This document shows positions 12,201 to 23,265 of a stretch of 64,000 bases of DNA, in pieces (within the stretch, counting starts at the first letter, position 1; every line of letters begins with the position of its first letter). A program made the position numbers and the translations under genes. This stretch comes from Plasmodium coatneyi. Its lineage: Eukaryota > Apicomplexa > Aconoidasida > Haemosporida > Plasmodiidae. The stretch spans positions 434,001 to 498,000 of the forward strand of contig NC_033567.1 of the NCBI RefSeq assembly GCF_001680005.1, in the 5' to 3' direction. Under the pieces are notes generated by a model, which was not told the origin of the DNA, did not search any database, and saw nothing but the letters and a program-made list of their open reading frames with translations.

Positions 12201-13637
12201 CTTCTCATCAACCTCGATGGAGTCCACCAAATCGATATAGAACAACAAGCAGTAGTGTAAAAACTTGTCGTTATTCTTTCCATATTTTTCTAAAATTTCT
12301 AAAACTAGTGGTGAAAAAGTTTTATACACATCTTTGTCATTTTTTAGAATACTTCCGAAACTTCGCAAAAATATTAGACACTCCAATTTGACATCTTCAT
12401 TTAAATCCTTCTTCAGATAGTTGGTTATCATATTTTTGTTGGTTAAAATAATGTCCTTTATTTCTTTGCTTCTATTGGTAGATAGTAAATACGTGGCGGT
12501 TTTTAAAAAAATGATCTTCTCATCAAATTTTACAATATTTAATTTTTCGTTCCTCTCAATTAGCATTTTTAAAATAGAGTCATTCTCATTATTTATGTGA
12601 AATTTATAAAACAGGATAAAATATAGAATATCACAATTCTTCACATTTTTATTTTTCTTCATATTTATTATTATTTCTAATAAAGTGTAAAAGTGTTCCT
12701 TGGTATACATTTCACAATAGTAATAAAAGGGGGACGCATTGATTAAGGCCACTTCATCATATCTATGGATATAATTGAGGATGCTCTGGAATATTTTATC
12801 ATCCTTTCCACTTTGAAAAATGTACTTAAATGATCTATTAATTTTTAGTAAAATTTCTTTGTTTGAATTTAAAAGGTTAATAAAATTGTTGGTAAATCTG
12901 TCCACATATTTTTTTCTATCCAAAAGGTTCTTTTCGCTATTTTTACATAAAAATAGACCAAATGATTCTACAATTAGGTAGGAAAAATATTTATCATTCG
13001 TGTACATATTTAGTATGTAATCCATCTCTTCCTCAACCTTCTCATTCTTACTTATGTTACATGTGTTGGAAAAAATTACCATCAACTTTTTGATGACCCC
13101 CTTCTTTAGCATACGAAATTTGTGTCCCGCCTCGCTCAGCTTATCATTACTGTAGAAGAGGATATCTAAGAATGATAGACAATTCACAAATAAGTCATGG
13201 AAGCATTTTACGTTCCTCAATTCTGATGAGAAATCCTCGTACGCTGAACAGAAGGACAAAAACTTCTTACAAAAAAGGGCTCTATCGAAATAGCTGTACT
13301 TCCCGTATTCTAACTTTTTCAATATATATTTAAAAACCTTCTTTTTCACATCCTCTACATTTATTTCACTCAATGTTCTGGATAACTGGTGCAGGCAAAT
13401 GCATAAATTGTTCTTTACATAATTGGTATCCTTCGTGAAAAACAGCAAATTAAGCAACCCAAACAGCTCTTCATTGCCCGCCTTCAAAATGTCCTCGATG
13501 TTATTCTTAATTAGTTCTATATGCTCCCTCTTTACCTTCTCCTTTTGGGAGAACACAAATTCGTGTACCTCCTCCATGTTGTTCACCTTCCCGTTCGCAT
13601 GTTCCTTCCCCTGCTCGTTTTCGCTTTCGCTGTCCAT
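3208..13637 (-). CDS. GCN1: GCN1-type translational activator, giant HEAT-repeat protein
   Basis: GCN1 binds stalled or collided ribosomes and activates the eIF2-alpha kinase GCN2 (GCN2-like kinase in Plasmodium) in the amino-acid starvation response. The main exon, 13637-3504, encodes 3378 residues of almost continuous HEAT-like helical repeats. Blocks characteristic of GCN1 are visible: a central eEF3-like region (KVRKGCCLLLGSVVKAHG, then YILKNFKLLLECYKD), PEIRFLTAKSVGNICYFL, and after an acidic insert LIGFFIYIPECAPRY with SYWRIRKDTVLLLNVL, which corresponds to the GCN2-binding half. The long frame ends in a GT-AG intron (3376-3503, donor CTG/GTAGGG, acceptor TTTACAG). Splicing joins FKSL to GESCAKH and adds 55 residues ending KSDSD, for 3433 in all. 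Without splicing the tail is a 53-residue unrelated read-through. Low-complexity Lys-rich and acidic inserts, typical of Plasmodium, interrupt the solenoid. The family call is firm. Confidence 0.9.
6768..7178 (-). repeat. Asp/Glu-rich low-complexity insert coding tract in GCN1
   Basis: On the minus strand this encodes about 137 residues that are mostly Asp, Glu and Ser, with blocks such as EEEDDDDDED and DDEEEEDDDE, from imperfect GAT/GAA/GAG triplet runs. It lies at about residues 2154-2290 of GCN1, between the eEF3-like and GCN2-binding halves. The triplet-based tract is expected to vary in length between isolates. Confidence 0.85.
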
Positions 13638-15753
13638 CTTCTAGCTCAATATTCAGAACACACAGTTGAATCCCCTGCTTTAGCAAGGCACTCCGGCAAA
13701 GTCACCTATTGGCGAGGAACTGCTCTCTTCCGCAAAGTGGGGCAGAAAATGGTTCCACAGAATATATTTCGAAAAAGAAGCTCGAAATAAGTAATACTCC
13801 AATAACAAACGAACGAACGATGGAATGGGGGGGCACTCAAAAATGGGTGTTCGTGTAGGGAATGCAAAATGACAGCTACGTGAATTGCGGATGCATTAAA
13901 AACAAAAATGTGCACAGCGATTCCGAAAAAATGTGGGCAAAAAAAAAACGGGTATGCTACACCATGATGATTAAAACTAACGTGCATACCATAGGGTTAC
14001 GCAACTAATGGGTAATTTAACAAGGGAAGAAATGCAGGCCCGTGAATGAGAGAAAGCGTGCCGCTACTCGCTATATGCGTTCCACGCATAATTCGATAGA
14101 ACGTTAAGCGGGCACGTTCACAGAACTACGCTTTTTCCTACCACAAGTACGTTAAGCGAATATAGCATGGGCGTGTTTTTTCTGAACTTGTACCAAACTT
14201 TACACTACGATAAATGGATATTCCCCAGAACATATTTCAACGCAATTTCGTAGAATTCTCATATATTAATTTTCTATCCCTATCAGCGTGGGGACATAAT
14301 AACATATAAACACGCAAACATGGAGGCATTACGTACTTTAATATGTAGGGCGGTAGAAACCTCCTTTCCTATGGTGTACGAACGCATACCAGCGTGGGTT
14401 AAAAACAGTCGTTTGTAAAACAAAGTTATGTCGCTCTTCTTCCGGCGTTTGCGTTTTTAATTTCTCCAATGGAGATTTGCGAAAAAATACGCAAATAAAA
14501 AAATACTAGAGTGAAAAAATGCAGGCAAAAAATGAAGGCCAAAATAGAGGCACAAAACGAAAAAGTCACAACGTACTTTCCCTTTTCATTTATCGCTGAT
14601 ATGATAATTCATATCTTTTCATGTAAAGCATAGTGGGATGATGCAATTTTTATGGGCTTCACTACATGGCAAAATTATCACCTGAACAGTAGAACAAGTT
14701 ATACCATGCTTTTTTCATACTTTTTTATTTCTTGGTATTTACTTTCTTTTTTTTTTTCGCACGACGTGTGCTCTATTAGCTGTTATGTTCTAAAAAAAAC
14801 GCAATGCAGCAAAATGTGATGTACTTTAAAGCGACCGAAAAAGAAAATCCATGTTCCTATAAATTGCGGGTATATATGCATATAATGCCGTTTCCCATTT
14901 TCTATGTGGAAACATTCACAATAGCGTTTGTTTTTTTAGTGGGAGCAGGAATCTACAGGAAAAATGAGAAGAAAAAAAGAGATACAGTTCCGTATAACCA
15001 TGAGGGTTATACACAAAGGGGTGGAGAAAAAATAAAAAAGAAGAAAAAATCTTCTGCGGGGCAAGTTAACAATTACATCTTGTTTTTATTGATATGTAAT
15101 TCGCTTTTTTTTCCTGTATGGAATTTCTCCAACTTGTTAATTTATCATAGTAGCAATTTCGATGGTTTTGTATTCCATTTCTACAGTATCGTTTGTGTGG
15201 GCTTTCCTACTTAAGAATATCGGTACACACATGTTATGCTAAAAATAGCATACCACATAGCAACATATATATAGGATACAAGAAAAAAAAAAAAAAAAAC
15301 TTTGAAAATTCGCTGCTCAGCGGAACAGAATTAAAATTTATCTCACGAATGAACCAAATTTATTTATGTGTGGACATACAACAAATTGCGCTCACGCGTA
15401 AGAACTGTGTTCAGTGGAAAATGCTATTACACGAAAATGTATCCCCAAGGGAACGAAAAAACGTAGCACAAGTGGAAAAGAAATGCGATAAAACCAAATG
15501 AAAACAAATGTAACCAAACAAAGTGGAAAAGATAAAAACTATGGATTTCTCCACTAGAACATAATACGAAACAATACAAAACAAAACAAAAATTATCCAA
15601 ATTCTTTTTGCACGTAAAAATATCACATGGAGGAAAAATCCGACGGCGTTGTGCAACCCAATCTGGGGGTATCACAACTGATGTGTTATGTAAGCCCCTC
15701 TTTTTTCCTTCACGCGAATTTTTTCGCCATGTCACCGATCGTCCCTCGTACTG
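13638..15753. other. Spacer upstream of GCN1 and downstream of AAR2
   Basis: About 2.1 kb of AT-rich sequence that should contain the GCN1 promoter and the AAR2 3' UTR. Most of it is stop-rich in all frames. The exception is an ATG-started 136-codon frame at 14804-15214 (+) with two hydrophobic stretches, discussed in the findings but not accepted as a gene. There are poly-T and poly-A tracts near 14745 and 15283. No RNA gene is recognised. Confidence 0.5.
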
Positions 15754-17828
15754 CTAATTGTCATCTACGTACGTGGGCTGGTACTCTTCATACACAAAGG
15801 ACAAGTCGGGCAAATGTAACCCCAGCTTTGCGTAAATTATAGAATCTATGGAATTCATCAGGTTGGTTATGCCCTCCTGCACGTCCCCCACGCCACTAAC
15901 TATTTCATATATGTTATAAACTCCAAAAAGAATAAAACTGTTTTCTGTGTTGTCAAAAAAATCATCACTCAGGTAGCTTAAATGGATGGAAATGACTCTT
16001 AAGGCTTCTCCGAAGAAGTCTAAAGGGGGAGGAAGTGAAAAAAAGGGGAAAACGTGTACATAAGGCGAAGGCGTGCACAAATGGGGAAGACGTGCATAAA
16101 TGGGGAAACTAAGGGGAAACTAAGAAACAACGGAAAAATAGCTCTCCACATGAAGCTCTTCAAACCGAGCAGCCAACCGAGTAGTCAACCCCCCTCACCT
16201 GGAAAGTTGGTCACCAAGTGCTGCGAATTGGAAAGGAGCTCAAACAGCTTGCGCCACTGAACGAAGGACTGATAGTTAAAACCTAAATGGAAGAGAATAT
16301 AGGCAAACTGAAATTCGCCCAAAATGTAGAAAAGCTTATTTTCAAACTTGTGAAAGCCTTCCTTCTTTTCATTCTCATAATACACGTAAGTATATTCTTG
16401 CTGAATTATCTCCTTCAGAATCCAATACTTCTCCAGATGCATGATGGTTAAGTCGGACGGCACATACTTCTTCTGTTTGGCGTCTACATCGATGCGTTCG
16501 AAGTAGCTCTCATTCGCGCTGTCCAGGTGGTCCTTGGGCGGATCATGCAGACCAACCGCATGGTCACCAATGGATACATCCGAACATGCCGCATCCTCAC
16601 CCTCTACATTGACACCTCCTACGCTGTGACCCTCCATATTGATGCAGCCTACTAAGTCCCCCCCTGTAGTGTTAACCCCTACATTGTCTTCCTTCTTACG
16701 CCGACTACCGCCGCTGACTCTCCCCTCCGTTGGGTAACTCCTACTTGTGGGGTACCTCGGAATCACGGAATAAAACATGTAAGGCTGGTTGCACAGATTC
16801 ATCTCTTCCTCCCTAAGAAAATCTGTACACCCCTTTTTTTTTTTTTTTTTTTCTTCTTCTTTTTCCTCCAAAAAGGAGGAACAAAAGGTTTTATTCACTG
16901 GCTCAATTTTATTTATTACCTCCTCGTTAATGTAACAAGTTAAGCTTTCCCATATTTTCACATATGTGTACGGGTAAATTAAAATGGAATTTTTTTTTTC
17001 TTTGATAATGTTATCATCTAAAAATTTTTTTTCATGTAATTGATGAAAGTACACATAAATAGGGTCGCTTTCACTTACATAATTAAAACTGCTACTTTTG
17101 ATGTTATATTTTAGCACGAGCAGTTTCTTTTGCCTATCAAAAAAAATGAACCTACTGTTTCTTAACTCTTCGCTGTTATTTTTTTTCATTTCGTTCATTT
17201 TAAACTCTTTTGTCACTTGATCACTTTGGCCACACAGTGTGTCAGTACCCCAAAAAAGAAAATGACTACCTTTATGCATGCACTTAATAATTTTATATGG
17301 GGTGTCAAGGTAAAAAGTGCAGTAATCCAACCCTACATGCAATTTCGGGTCTTCTTTACGTGGGTACGTATTCCGCTTAACTTCGTCTCCATTTTGCATG
17401 CGCGTACCGCACTCGGTACTTTGCTGATGACCACCTGGATTAAACCCTGTACTGAACCCTGTATCTACAGCATCAGATGCATCATCGTTTTCTTTCATTT
17501 CCTCAAGAATCTTGATCATTCCTGTGATGACTCTCTCTTCGTTTTTTTTGGATTTCCCACACTCTACGACGTTTTCATCGTTTTTATTGGCCCCCCCTTG
17601 GTTGGCTTTGCATGCAGTGTACGCGTTTTCACCGGGGTACACATTTTCTGCTGTGTACGCGTTTTTCGAGGTGTACTCCTTTTTGCCGGTGTACGCGTTT
17701 TTGTCGGGGTACTCCTTTTTTTGGGGGTCCTTATCCCTATTATCTTCCATAATCAAAACAAGCGAACACCCATCACTGTCCGCGAAAACGGCATTTGCGC
17801 CGTCGTCTCTCCCGGCATGCAGATTCAT
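15754..17828 (-). CDS. AAR2: AAR2-type U5 snRNP assembly factor, two exons
   Basis: AAR2 escorts PRP8 and U5 snRNP during spliceosome maturation. Exon 1 (17828-16199) encodes 543 residues and exon 2 (16019-15754) a further 88, giving 631. The intron 16020-16198 has donor CAG/GTGAGG and acceptor CTTTTAG, and it splits a Gly/Asp codon to give NFP-DFFGEAL. AAR2 features are the N-terminal block LHVGLDYC ... KIIKCMHKGSHFLFWG (about residues 163-194) and the C-terminal helix GEFQFAYILFHLGFNYQSF followed by QWRKLFELLSNS. The latter matches the family pattern of a Glu-Leu-Gln-Phe-like motif before a QWK-Leu-Leu motif. The protein is longer than the roughly 380 residues usual elsewhere because of Plasmodium inserts: an N-terminal hexapeptide array, a Lys-rich run near residue 325 and a Gly/Val-rich stretch. 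Confidence 0.82.
17610..17717 (-). repeat. 18-bp tandem array coding hexapeptides near the AAR2 N-terminus
   Basis: Six in-frame 18-bp units on the minus strand encode KEYPDK, NAYTGK, KEYTSK, NAYTAE, NVYPGE and NAYTAC (residues 38-73). The consensus is a two-residue variable start, Ala or Glu, Tyr, then Thr or Pro and a variable pair. The array is outside the conserved AAR2 domains, so it is probably tolerated and polymorphic. Confidence 0.85.
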
Positions 17829-18619
17829 ATTTGCGTCACCTCAGTTTGCACATTAATTTTGTAAGGCCGCAAAAAATTAAAGATGTGTTTTTTACTTTTA
17901 TAAATTCTACCAAAAATAACTTCAAGCCTATTTTTTAAAAGCATACCAAAGTATATTGAAAAAAATTAAGTTTTTCCTTTTTCAAATTTTACCCCATTCT
18001 GCACATTTCCCTTTTAGCAATTTCCCATTTTCGCATTTTCCCAATATTCTCATTTTCGCACTTTCGCACTTTCGCATTTTCTCACTTTCGCAGTTTATCA
18101 GCTTAGAAGCTTCGCTGCTTAGAAATCTTCACACTGTGTACTGCTAAGAGGCATACGCTCAGCCTCGCCCTTCCACACAAAACACCTTATATTGTAGAGG
18201 AAAAAAAAAAAAAAAAATTAATTCTATTTTTCTCCATTAAAAGTAAACGCCCTTTTCCATAAACCTTCAAAACTTTGCATAAAAAAAAGCACAACTTTGT
18301 GAGCAAGTACATAGGGAAGCACAAACAGGCAAGCACTCTGCATAAATTGCCCCTACTTTATATTTTACCCGCTTCTGCTTTGAACCGTTTTTTTTTTTTT
18401 TTTTGCGTGCTCCCATTTTGCACGCTCCAATTTTGTGCGTTCTTGTTTTCCCCACCCTAATTGGGCCCTTTCCCAATTTCCCCCCGTCGCAATCGTGCGA
18501 AATATAAACGCCCAGTTGGTACACATTCATTCGTTTTTTGGTACAAGGGCTGTAGCGCCATACTACCCTCCGTAAAAACCAAAACTAAGCCCCCCGGAAC
18601 TGCGTAAGCCGCAGCCACC
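17829..18619. promoter_or_regulatory. Divergent promoter region between AAR2 and the rhodanese-like gene
   Basis: These 790 bp lie between two gene starts facing away from each other, so both promoters should be inside. It holds a degenerate tandem tract of units such as CACTTTCG and CATTTTCG at about 17995-18093. There is also a run of A's near 18200-18216 and T's near 18389-18404. No conserved core promoter element can be pointed to with confidence. Confidence 0.4.
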
Positions 18620-20182
18620 ATGTATGAATGTATAGATTTTGAAGCATTGAAAGAAGAAGTCAGAAAGGAAAGGCTCCAGGCGAAAAAGACCCATAAGTTT
18701 GATAAGGGTGCACGGACAAAGCTCAAGCAGGCGGTGAGTGGCTTGTTGAAGTGGTTGAAGCGTGGCTTCGTGGGTCGGCTGATGAATAGGCTGAAGAATC
18801 AACTGAAGAGCGAACCGAAGAGCGATACGAAAAGCGACATGACGAACGACACGAAGAGAGACATGAAAAGCGACATGAAGGACGAGCTGACGAAGGCCCC
18901 TCCTCAGAACTGCTCAGCCAAGGGACCCGGAAATAGCCAGAAGGAGGGCACCAATATTAGGAGCAGGAAGATGGTCATCAAAACGATAACCTCGACCCAC
19001 CTGTACAACTACTTGCAGCTGCTGCTAGACCAAGGAAACGACAAGAGCCTGTTCCTCATTGACCTTCAGACGGAAAAGGAATTCCAAATGGAGCAAATCA
19101 GAAGTGCCGTACATATAGAAAACGAACCCGAACTCAAGCAAATGAAGAAGGAAATCCAGTTGAAAGAAAACGTAAAGATAGTATTTTATCGTGCGAATGA
19201 AAAGTTTGAAAGAAATCCCCATTATGAGCGCCTAGTGTATAACCACTTCAGCAATGCGAAAGCGAACTTTTATTTACTAAAGGGAGGCTATAAAAATTTT
19301 GAAAAAGAATACTTCTTTTTATGTATAAAGAAAAATGTACTTAACACAGACTTATCAACCCTCATGGATTTGGAAGCGTATATTATGTACCCCATAAAAT
19401 TCTGCGCAAACCTTTTCGTTGGAATTGCCACCCATATTCTGTATCCGTCCATGAGAAACTATTTGAAAATAAATTGTGTGTACGATTTTACGGACTGTGG
19501 ATATGATGTGATAATTGCAGAACAAATGAAATACTTCAGATATAATGTGAGAAACAAAATTGTAGAAAATTCAAATACACGCAGAGGTAGATATGTAAAG
19601 TATGAAAAATTTTTGGACGTCCGAATGGTGTACGACATTATAAAGAGCATTCTGCAAAATATTTACCTGCACGAAAAAAGCTCCACTGTTAAATCCAATG
19701 CTCTACGTGAAAATAAGGATAAGCAAAAGGATGTAAAAAAGGGAACACACGATGAGGAGAAGTCAAGCGCTAGTCCAAATAAAAGACGATCAAAGAAAAA
19801 GGTAACGCTCAAAATTTCCAACGAAGAAAGCATGAAAAATGGAAATATAATAATCGTGTGCAATCAGGGTATGGCAAATAAAACGAGGGAAAAGGTCAGC
19901 AGCATAAGTTTAATAATTGCCATGTGCTATCTTATGTACACGAAAAAGTATGACCCCAATTTAGCCATTTTGCATGCCCTTAGGATAAACAATAATTTAG
20001 GCATAAATGCTCAAACGATGAATTTTCTACACAAGTTTTACGGTAGCTTGAAGAGGTATCAGTACAACATGGGCGCGTACTATTCGAATAGGAAGAAAAG
20101 AAAAATGGAGAGAAGAAATGCAACCAATAGTAACCAGAAGGACTCTACTTCGAATGGAAGCTGCAAAACTAAACAAACATGA
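18620..20182 (+). CDS. Rhodanese plus degenerate dual-specificity-phosphatase-like protein
   Basis: This is a single 520-residue exon starting at ACCATG. After a Lys-rich N-terminus with KSDM-type repeats (residues 63-90), residues 118-235 look like a rhodanese domain: SLFLIDLQTEKEF, then IRSAVHIEN, VKIVFYRAN and LLKGGYKNF. The position where active rhodaneses have Cys reads FYRAN. Residues 275-475 look like a dual-specificity phosphatase fold: INCVYDFTD, a likely general-acid region KFLDVRMVYD, the P-loop-like VCNQGMANKTR (413-423), and then a helix, YLMYTKKYDPNLAILHALR. The loop keeps a Cys (414), but the expected C-x5-R Arg is Asn420 and the preceding His is Val. The arrangement recalls MK-STYX (STYXL1), an inactive human rhodanese-phosphatase that acts as a scaffold. 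I infer a non-catalytic regulatory protein; the residual Cys leaves some doubt. Confidence 0.7.
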   Translation: MYECIDFEALKEEVRKERLQAKKTHKFDKGARTKLKQAVSGLLKWLKRGFVGRLMNRLKNQLKSEPKSDTKSDMTNDTKRDMKSDMKDELTKAPPQNCSAKGPGNSQKEGTNIRSRKMVIKTITSTHLYNYLQLLLDQGNDKSLFLIDLQTEKEFQMEQIRSAVHIENEPELKQMKKEIQLKENVKIVFYRANEKFERNPHYERLVYNHFSNAKANFYLLKGGYKNFEKEYFFLCIKKNVLNTDLSTLMDLEAYIMYPIKFCANLFVGIATHILYPSMRNYLKINCVYDFTDCGYDVIIAEQMKYFRYNVRNKIVENSNTRRGRYVKYEKFLDVRMVYDIIKSILQNIYLHEKSSTVKSNALRENKDKQKDVKKGTHDEEKSSASPNKRRSKKKVTLKISNEESMKNGNIIIVCNQGMANKTREKVSSISLIIAMCYLMYTKKYDPNLAILHALRINNNLGINAQTMNFLHKFYGSLKRYQYNMGAYYSNRKKRKMERRNATNSNQKDSTSNGSCKTKQT

Positions 20183-20217
20183 CAGGACATATAATTAGTT
20201 AAATATAACACACTAAG

Positions 20218-20633
20218 GGGAATAATACAAAGTCCCATTTCATCGAATTTATCAAAGGGTACAAAATTGAGAACGACTACATTACGATGAACAACGCGAA
20301 TGAATACATTCTGCCCACAAATAGGTTATACCTGTTTCGAAATATGCACCTAATAAACGCAATGATTAACAAGCACACGCTTTTTACGAAAACATTCTGG
20401 AGTCTTCACTTTTTCAAATGCACAACAACAATATTAATGTTGAGGATGAAGATAAGGACGTCAATTTGTACCAATTATATAATGTACTATATATAGCTGC
20501 CAAAATTATGGATCATAACAAGGTACAAATATGTTCCTATGGTAAATTGCCATTGCACTTTACAGACATATTAAAACCTTTTTTAATAACAAACAATCAA
20601 TCGCTTGTGGTGAAGTGGAAAATCACCTTGTGA
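20218..20633 (+). pseudogene. Frame-broken coding stretch, possible pseudogene or missed-base gene
   Basis: Two protein-like frames follow each other closely. The first runs from about 20218 to 20400: SHFIEFIKGYKIENDYIT, then EYILPTNRLYLFRNMHLI and TLFTKTFW. The second runs from about 20400 to 20633: SSLFQMHNNNINVEDED, then NLYQLYNVLYIAAKIMDH and LPLHFTDILKPFLI, ending VKWKITL. Both have the composition of Plasmodium coding sequence and clearly want to be joined. The switch needs a -1 (or +2) shift near 20395-20402, and no GT-AG intron with the right phase is present. There is no convincing start codon upstream; the first in-frame ATG is at 20287. It is either a decayed gene fragment or a real gene with an assembly error. 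I do not recognise the family. Confidence 0.4.
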
Positions 20634-21212
20634 TTTTTTTTTCTTTTTTTTGTTTTTTTCCTTTCCACCACACAAAATATTACTGAGTGCAAAAAAAAAA
20701 AAAAAAAAAAAAAAAATTTACAAATGTAAGATTATAAAATGCATGTTGCATTTATGTCCACACATATGGGTGTTCCCCATTTTAGTGTGAATTTTACATG
20801 TGAGAAATTTTTTTCTTCTTGGAAAAAAATGCCCACACATTGTTACCCAATCCCTTGATAAATACCCACTCGTGTAACATCTTATTTAATTCATAAATTT
20901 TTTCATATTCATGAGTTTCAACACACAACTGGAAACTAGTCATCCTGTGAGACAACCATCATAACGGTTTCCTTAACGTAGGTGCACTTTTCCGTTTCTC
21001 TTTCGATATATGAAAGCGTTAAAGCATGGGGGCATACTACCATTTGGGGGGCTGTTTTATGCCCACATCACACATACCTCTTAATAGAAAAAATGGCATA
21101 CACCCCGTAATGCACTTGCGTTGAGGGGGAAAAAAAATTGACAAAAATGGGGTAGGAAAAACTTCGAAAAAATGGCAAATGGGCACACACATGCACCAAC
21201 ACCCCCGAAACG
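20634..21212. other. Convergent spacer with a 26-nt poly-A tract
   Basis: This lies between the broken coding stretch and the 3' end of the site-2 protease gene. It contains T-rich sequence at 20635-20660 and an uninterrupted run of 26 A's at 20691-20716. I see no open frame or RNA structure worth naming. Confidence 0.5.
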
Positions 21213-22384
21213 TTACACATTTCTGAGGTACGCAAATAACGTCGGAAAGGCGTTAACTCCAATTGTCACGTGCGAAATCTCAATTCCGAGAATGCGCCCC
21301 AATATAAAGTTAACAATCCTTGTGAAGAAGAAGTACTTGGTTTCGATAAAGTTGAAATATATAAAAACCAGGAGGGGACATACGTAAGACAAATAGGTGT
21401 TCACAATTTCTTCATTGATTCTGCGGGGAAAAAAGGGGAGGGATGAGCTTAATGTTTCGCAAACGGCAACACCACGTTAGCGGGATGGGTAAAAAACGTA
21501 CATGTGTGTGTATCCCCTCGTGGGCACCCTCATGTGTACATTCATATACCCAATGACACGCATCAAGGTAGCGATTTTCTCACTCCTTACAGGGTATTCA
21601 GACAGTAGGGAAGGTAGGGCTCCAAGATTCCCCATCCGTCAAAGCCAAAAATTGGACAAATGTTTAAAAGAAAGGAATCCACCAGGACGGAAGCAGCGGT
21701 CGCAAGAGATATAAATAAAATCGAGTGCGGCTGCACACTTAAATTTTTGCTATTCTTAAAGTATGAGTAAAAATTGTAAAAAAAAACAAGTACCAGGATA
21801 CACAAAATGTCTGATATGGGGCCCGATAAATAAATTAAAGACATCTGAAATCTGCTTCTTATAAAGTGTAGTTGCAGCCAGTATAAATTTCCTGGTAACC
21901 CAAAGCCTGTTGTAAGCAGCGTTATTAATGGTATTACGAGAGTGTGAAAAATGTCTAAATAATTTACTATATCCAGATAGAGGTAGCCTTTGTAAACCAT
22001 CGTAATGTCGCCGTATTTGTATGCAACAAGCGCGTGGGCAAATTCGTGTAAACACAAGGATATGAAAAAGGAGAAAAACACAAAGAGGACAAAAACTGCG
22101 TAAGAATTATAATAATACAAAATGAAGAAAAAAAAAGAAAATAAATAAGTTATCATTAGGAATAAATTCCCAATGTAGTAACCATTTGTATTTATCAAAA
22201 GGTGAATCCCCGTTGTTATTAACAAAGGGAGCATGGATAGAATAAGCGACACAATATCTGGGTGCCTCTCATAATCGTAACTTTTTTCTCTGCACATGTA
22301 GGGGTAATTGCTGCCTACTCTTCTGTGTTCCATCCGTGTGTTGCTGCAAAAGAACATGTTGTTTTTTGGATCCATTTTGTCCAC
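21213..22384 (-). CDS. S2P: Site-2-protease-type intramembrane zinc metalloprotease (M50), two exons
   Basis: S2P proteases cut transmembrane substrates within the lipid bilayer to release regulators. Exon 1 (22384-21591) encodes 264 residues plus two bases. The intron 21421-21590 has donor CT/GTAAGG and acceptor CCCGCAG, and exon 2 (21420-21213) adds the rest, for 333 residues. The zinc-binding motif HEFAH is at residues 113-117 inside a hydrophobic segment. The second metal-ligand motif NICPIFGFDG is at 241-250, equivalent to the NxxPxxxLDG signature. Several membrane spans surround both motifs (about 45-65, 72-112, 143-165, 183-206, 222-240), and exon 2 supplies another (PLLVFIYFNFI). Without exon 2 the frame would end artificially just after the catalytic Asp-Gly. 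The family call is firm; the substrate is unknown. Confidence 0.85.
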
Positions 22385-23265
22385 TTCAGGGGTTACCTTC
22401 TTTCCCCCTTACGTGGTTCATGTTTGAAGGTGCAGGTTGCAGATTGCAGGTTGCTTCGTTATCTTCGTTGTGCTCTCCACACGTCATTTCCGCTGATTCG
22501 TTTCTCCCCCTTTGCCGCTTCTCACTTAACCGCCTAGCGAAATGAAGCACAGTTACCCGTATCTGCATACGCCTTTCCCTGATTGGCGGAAGGGTCTTAT
22601 ATCCACCGATTTAGAGAAAGTACACTTTCGCAACAGAACAGTGGTTCTCATATTTCCATGGTTGTAACATTTTTCATAGTAGTACACTTTGTGCGTTTTG
22701 GCCTGTGTCCCTCCCCGGATATGTTCACAAATGTTTAGAGCTTCTCACCTTCCCTGCGTACACGTGCAAAGGAGTGGCGGCACAAATAACCCCACGTAAC
22801 GCAGAGCAATTTTTCTGGAAGTTCTTTTCTGTTTCCCCTTAACAAATTTGCCCCTACTTTGTTTCACTTATACACGCTTCACAAAAGAATGCTTTTGCCA
22901 TTATAATTCTGTTCCCCATGCGGACGCTTACCCGAACTTATCTTTCCATATTATGCGCAAAATTCTTTTTTTTCCTTTCCCATTTATCGCTGCCGTCACA
23001 AAAGAAAGGCGCAAAAAATAAACCTACTGCGCGGCGCACATTTCAAGGGTAAATCGAACAAGGGGCCTATCCACACACACTTGTAGAAAATAGCGCTTAC
23101 AAATATATGCAGCATTAAAAGGGGGAATTTTATTTATTTTAAAAAAAAAATACGCTAAAACGCTTTCTATCTGAATAGCCCAAAAAGAAAGAAACATTTT
23201 AATAAATTGGGTTGAAAAAATGGGAAGCAAAAGCGTTAAATAGGCAACCGTTACCGGTCAGCAGA
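22385..23265. other. Spacer upstream of the site-2 protease gene
   Basis: This should hold the promoter for the minus-strand protease gene. Short frames overlapping 22386-22568 on both strands are antisense shadows without domain content. A small run of heptad-like copies (TGCAGGTTGCAGATTGCAGG) at 22431-22450 is too short to interpret. Confidence 0.4.
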
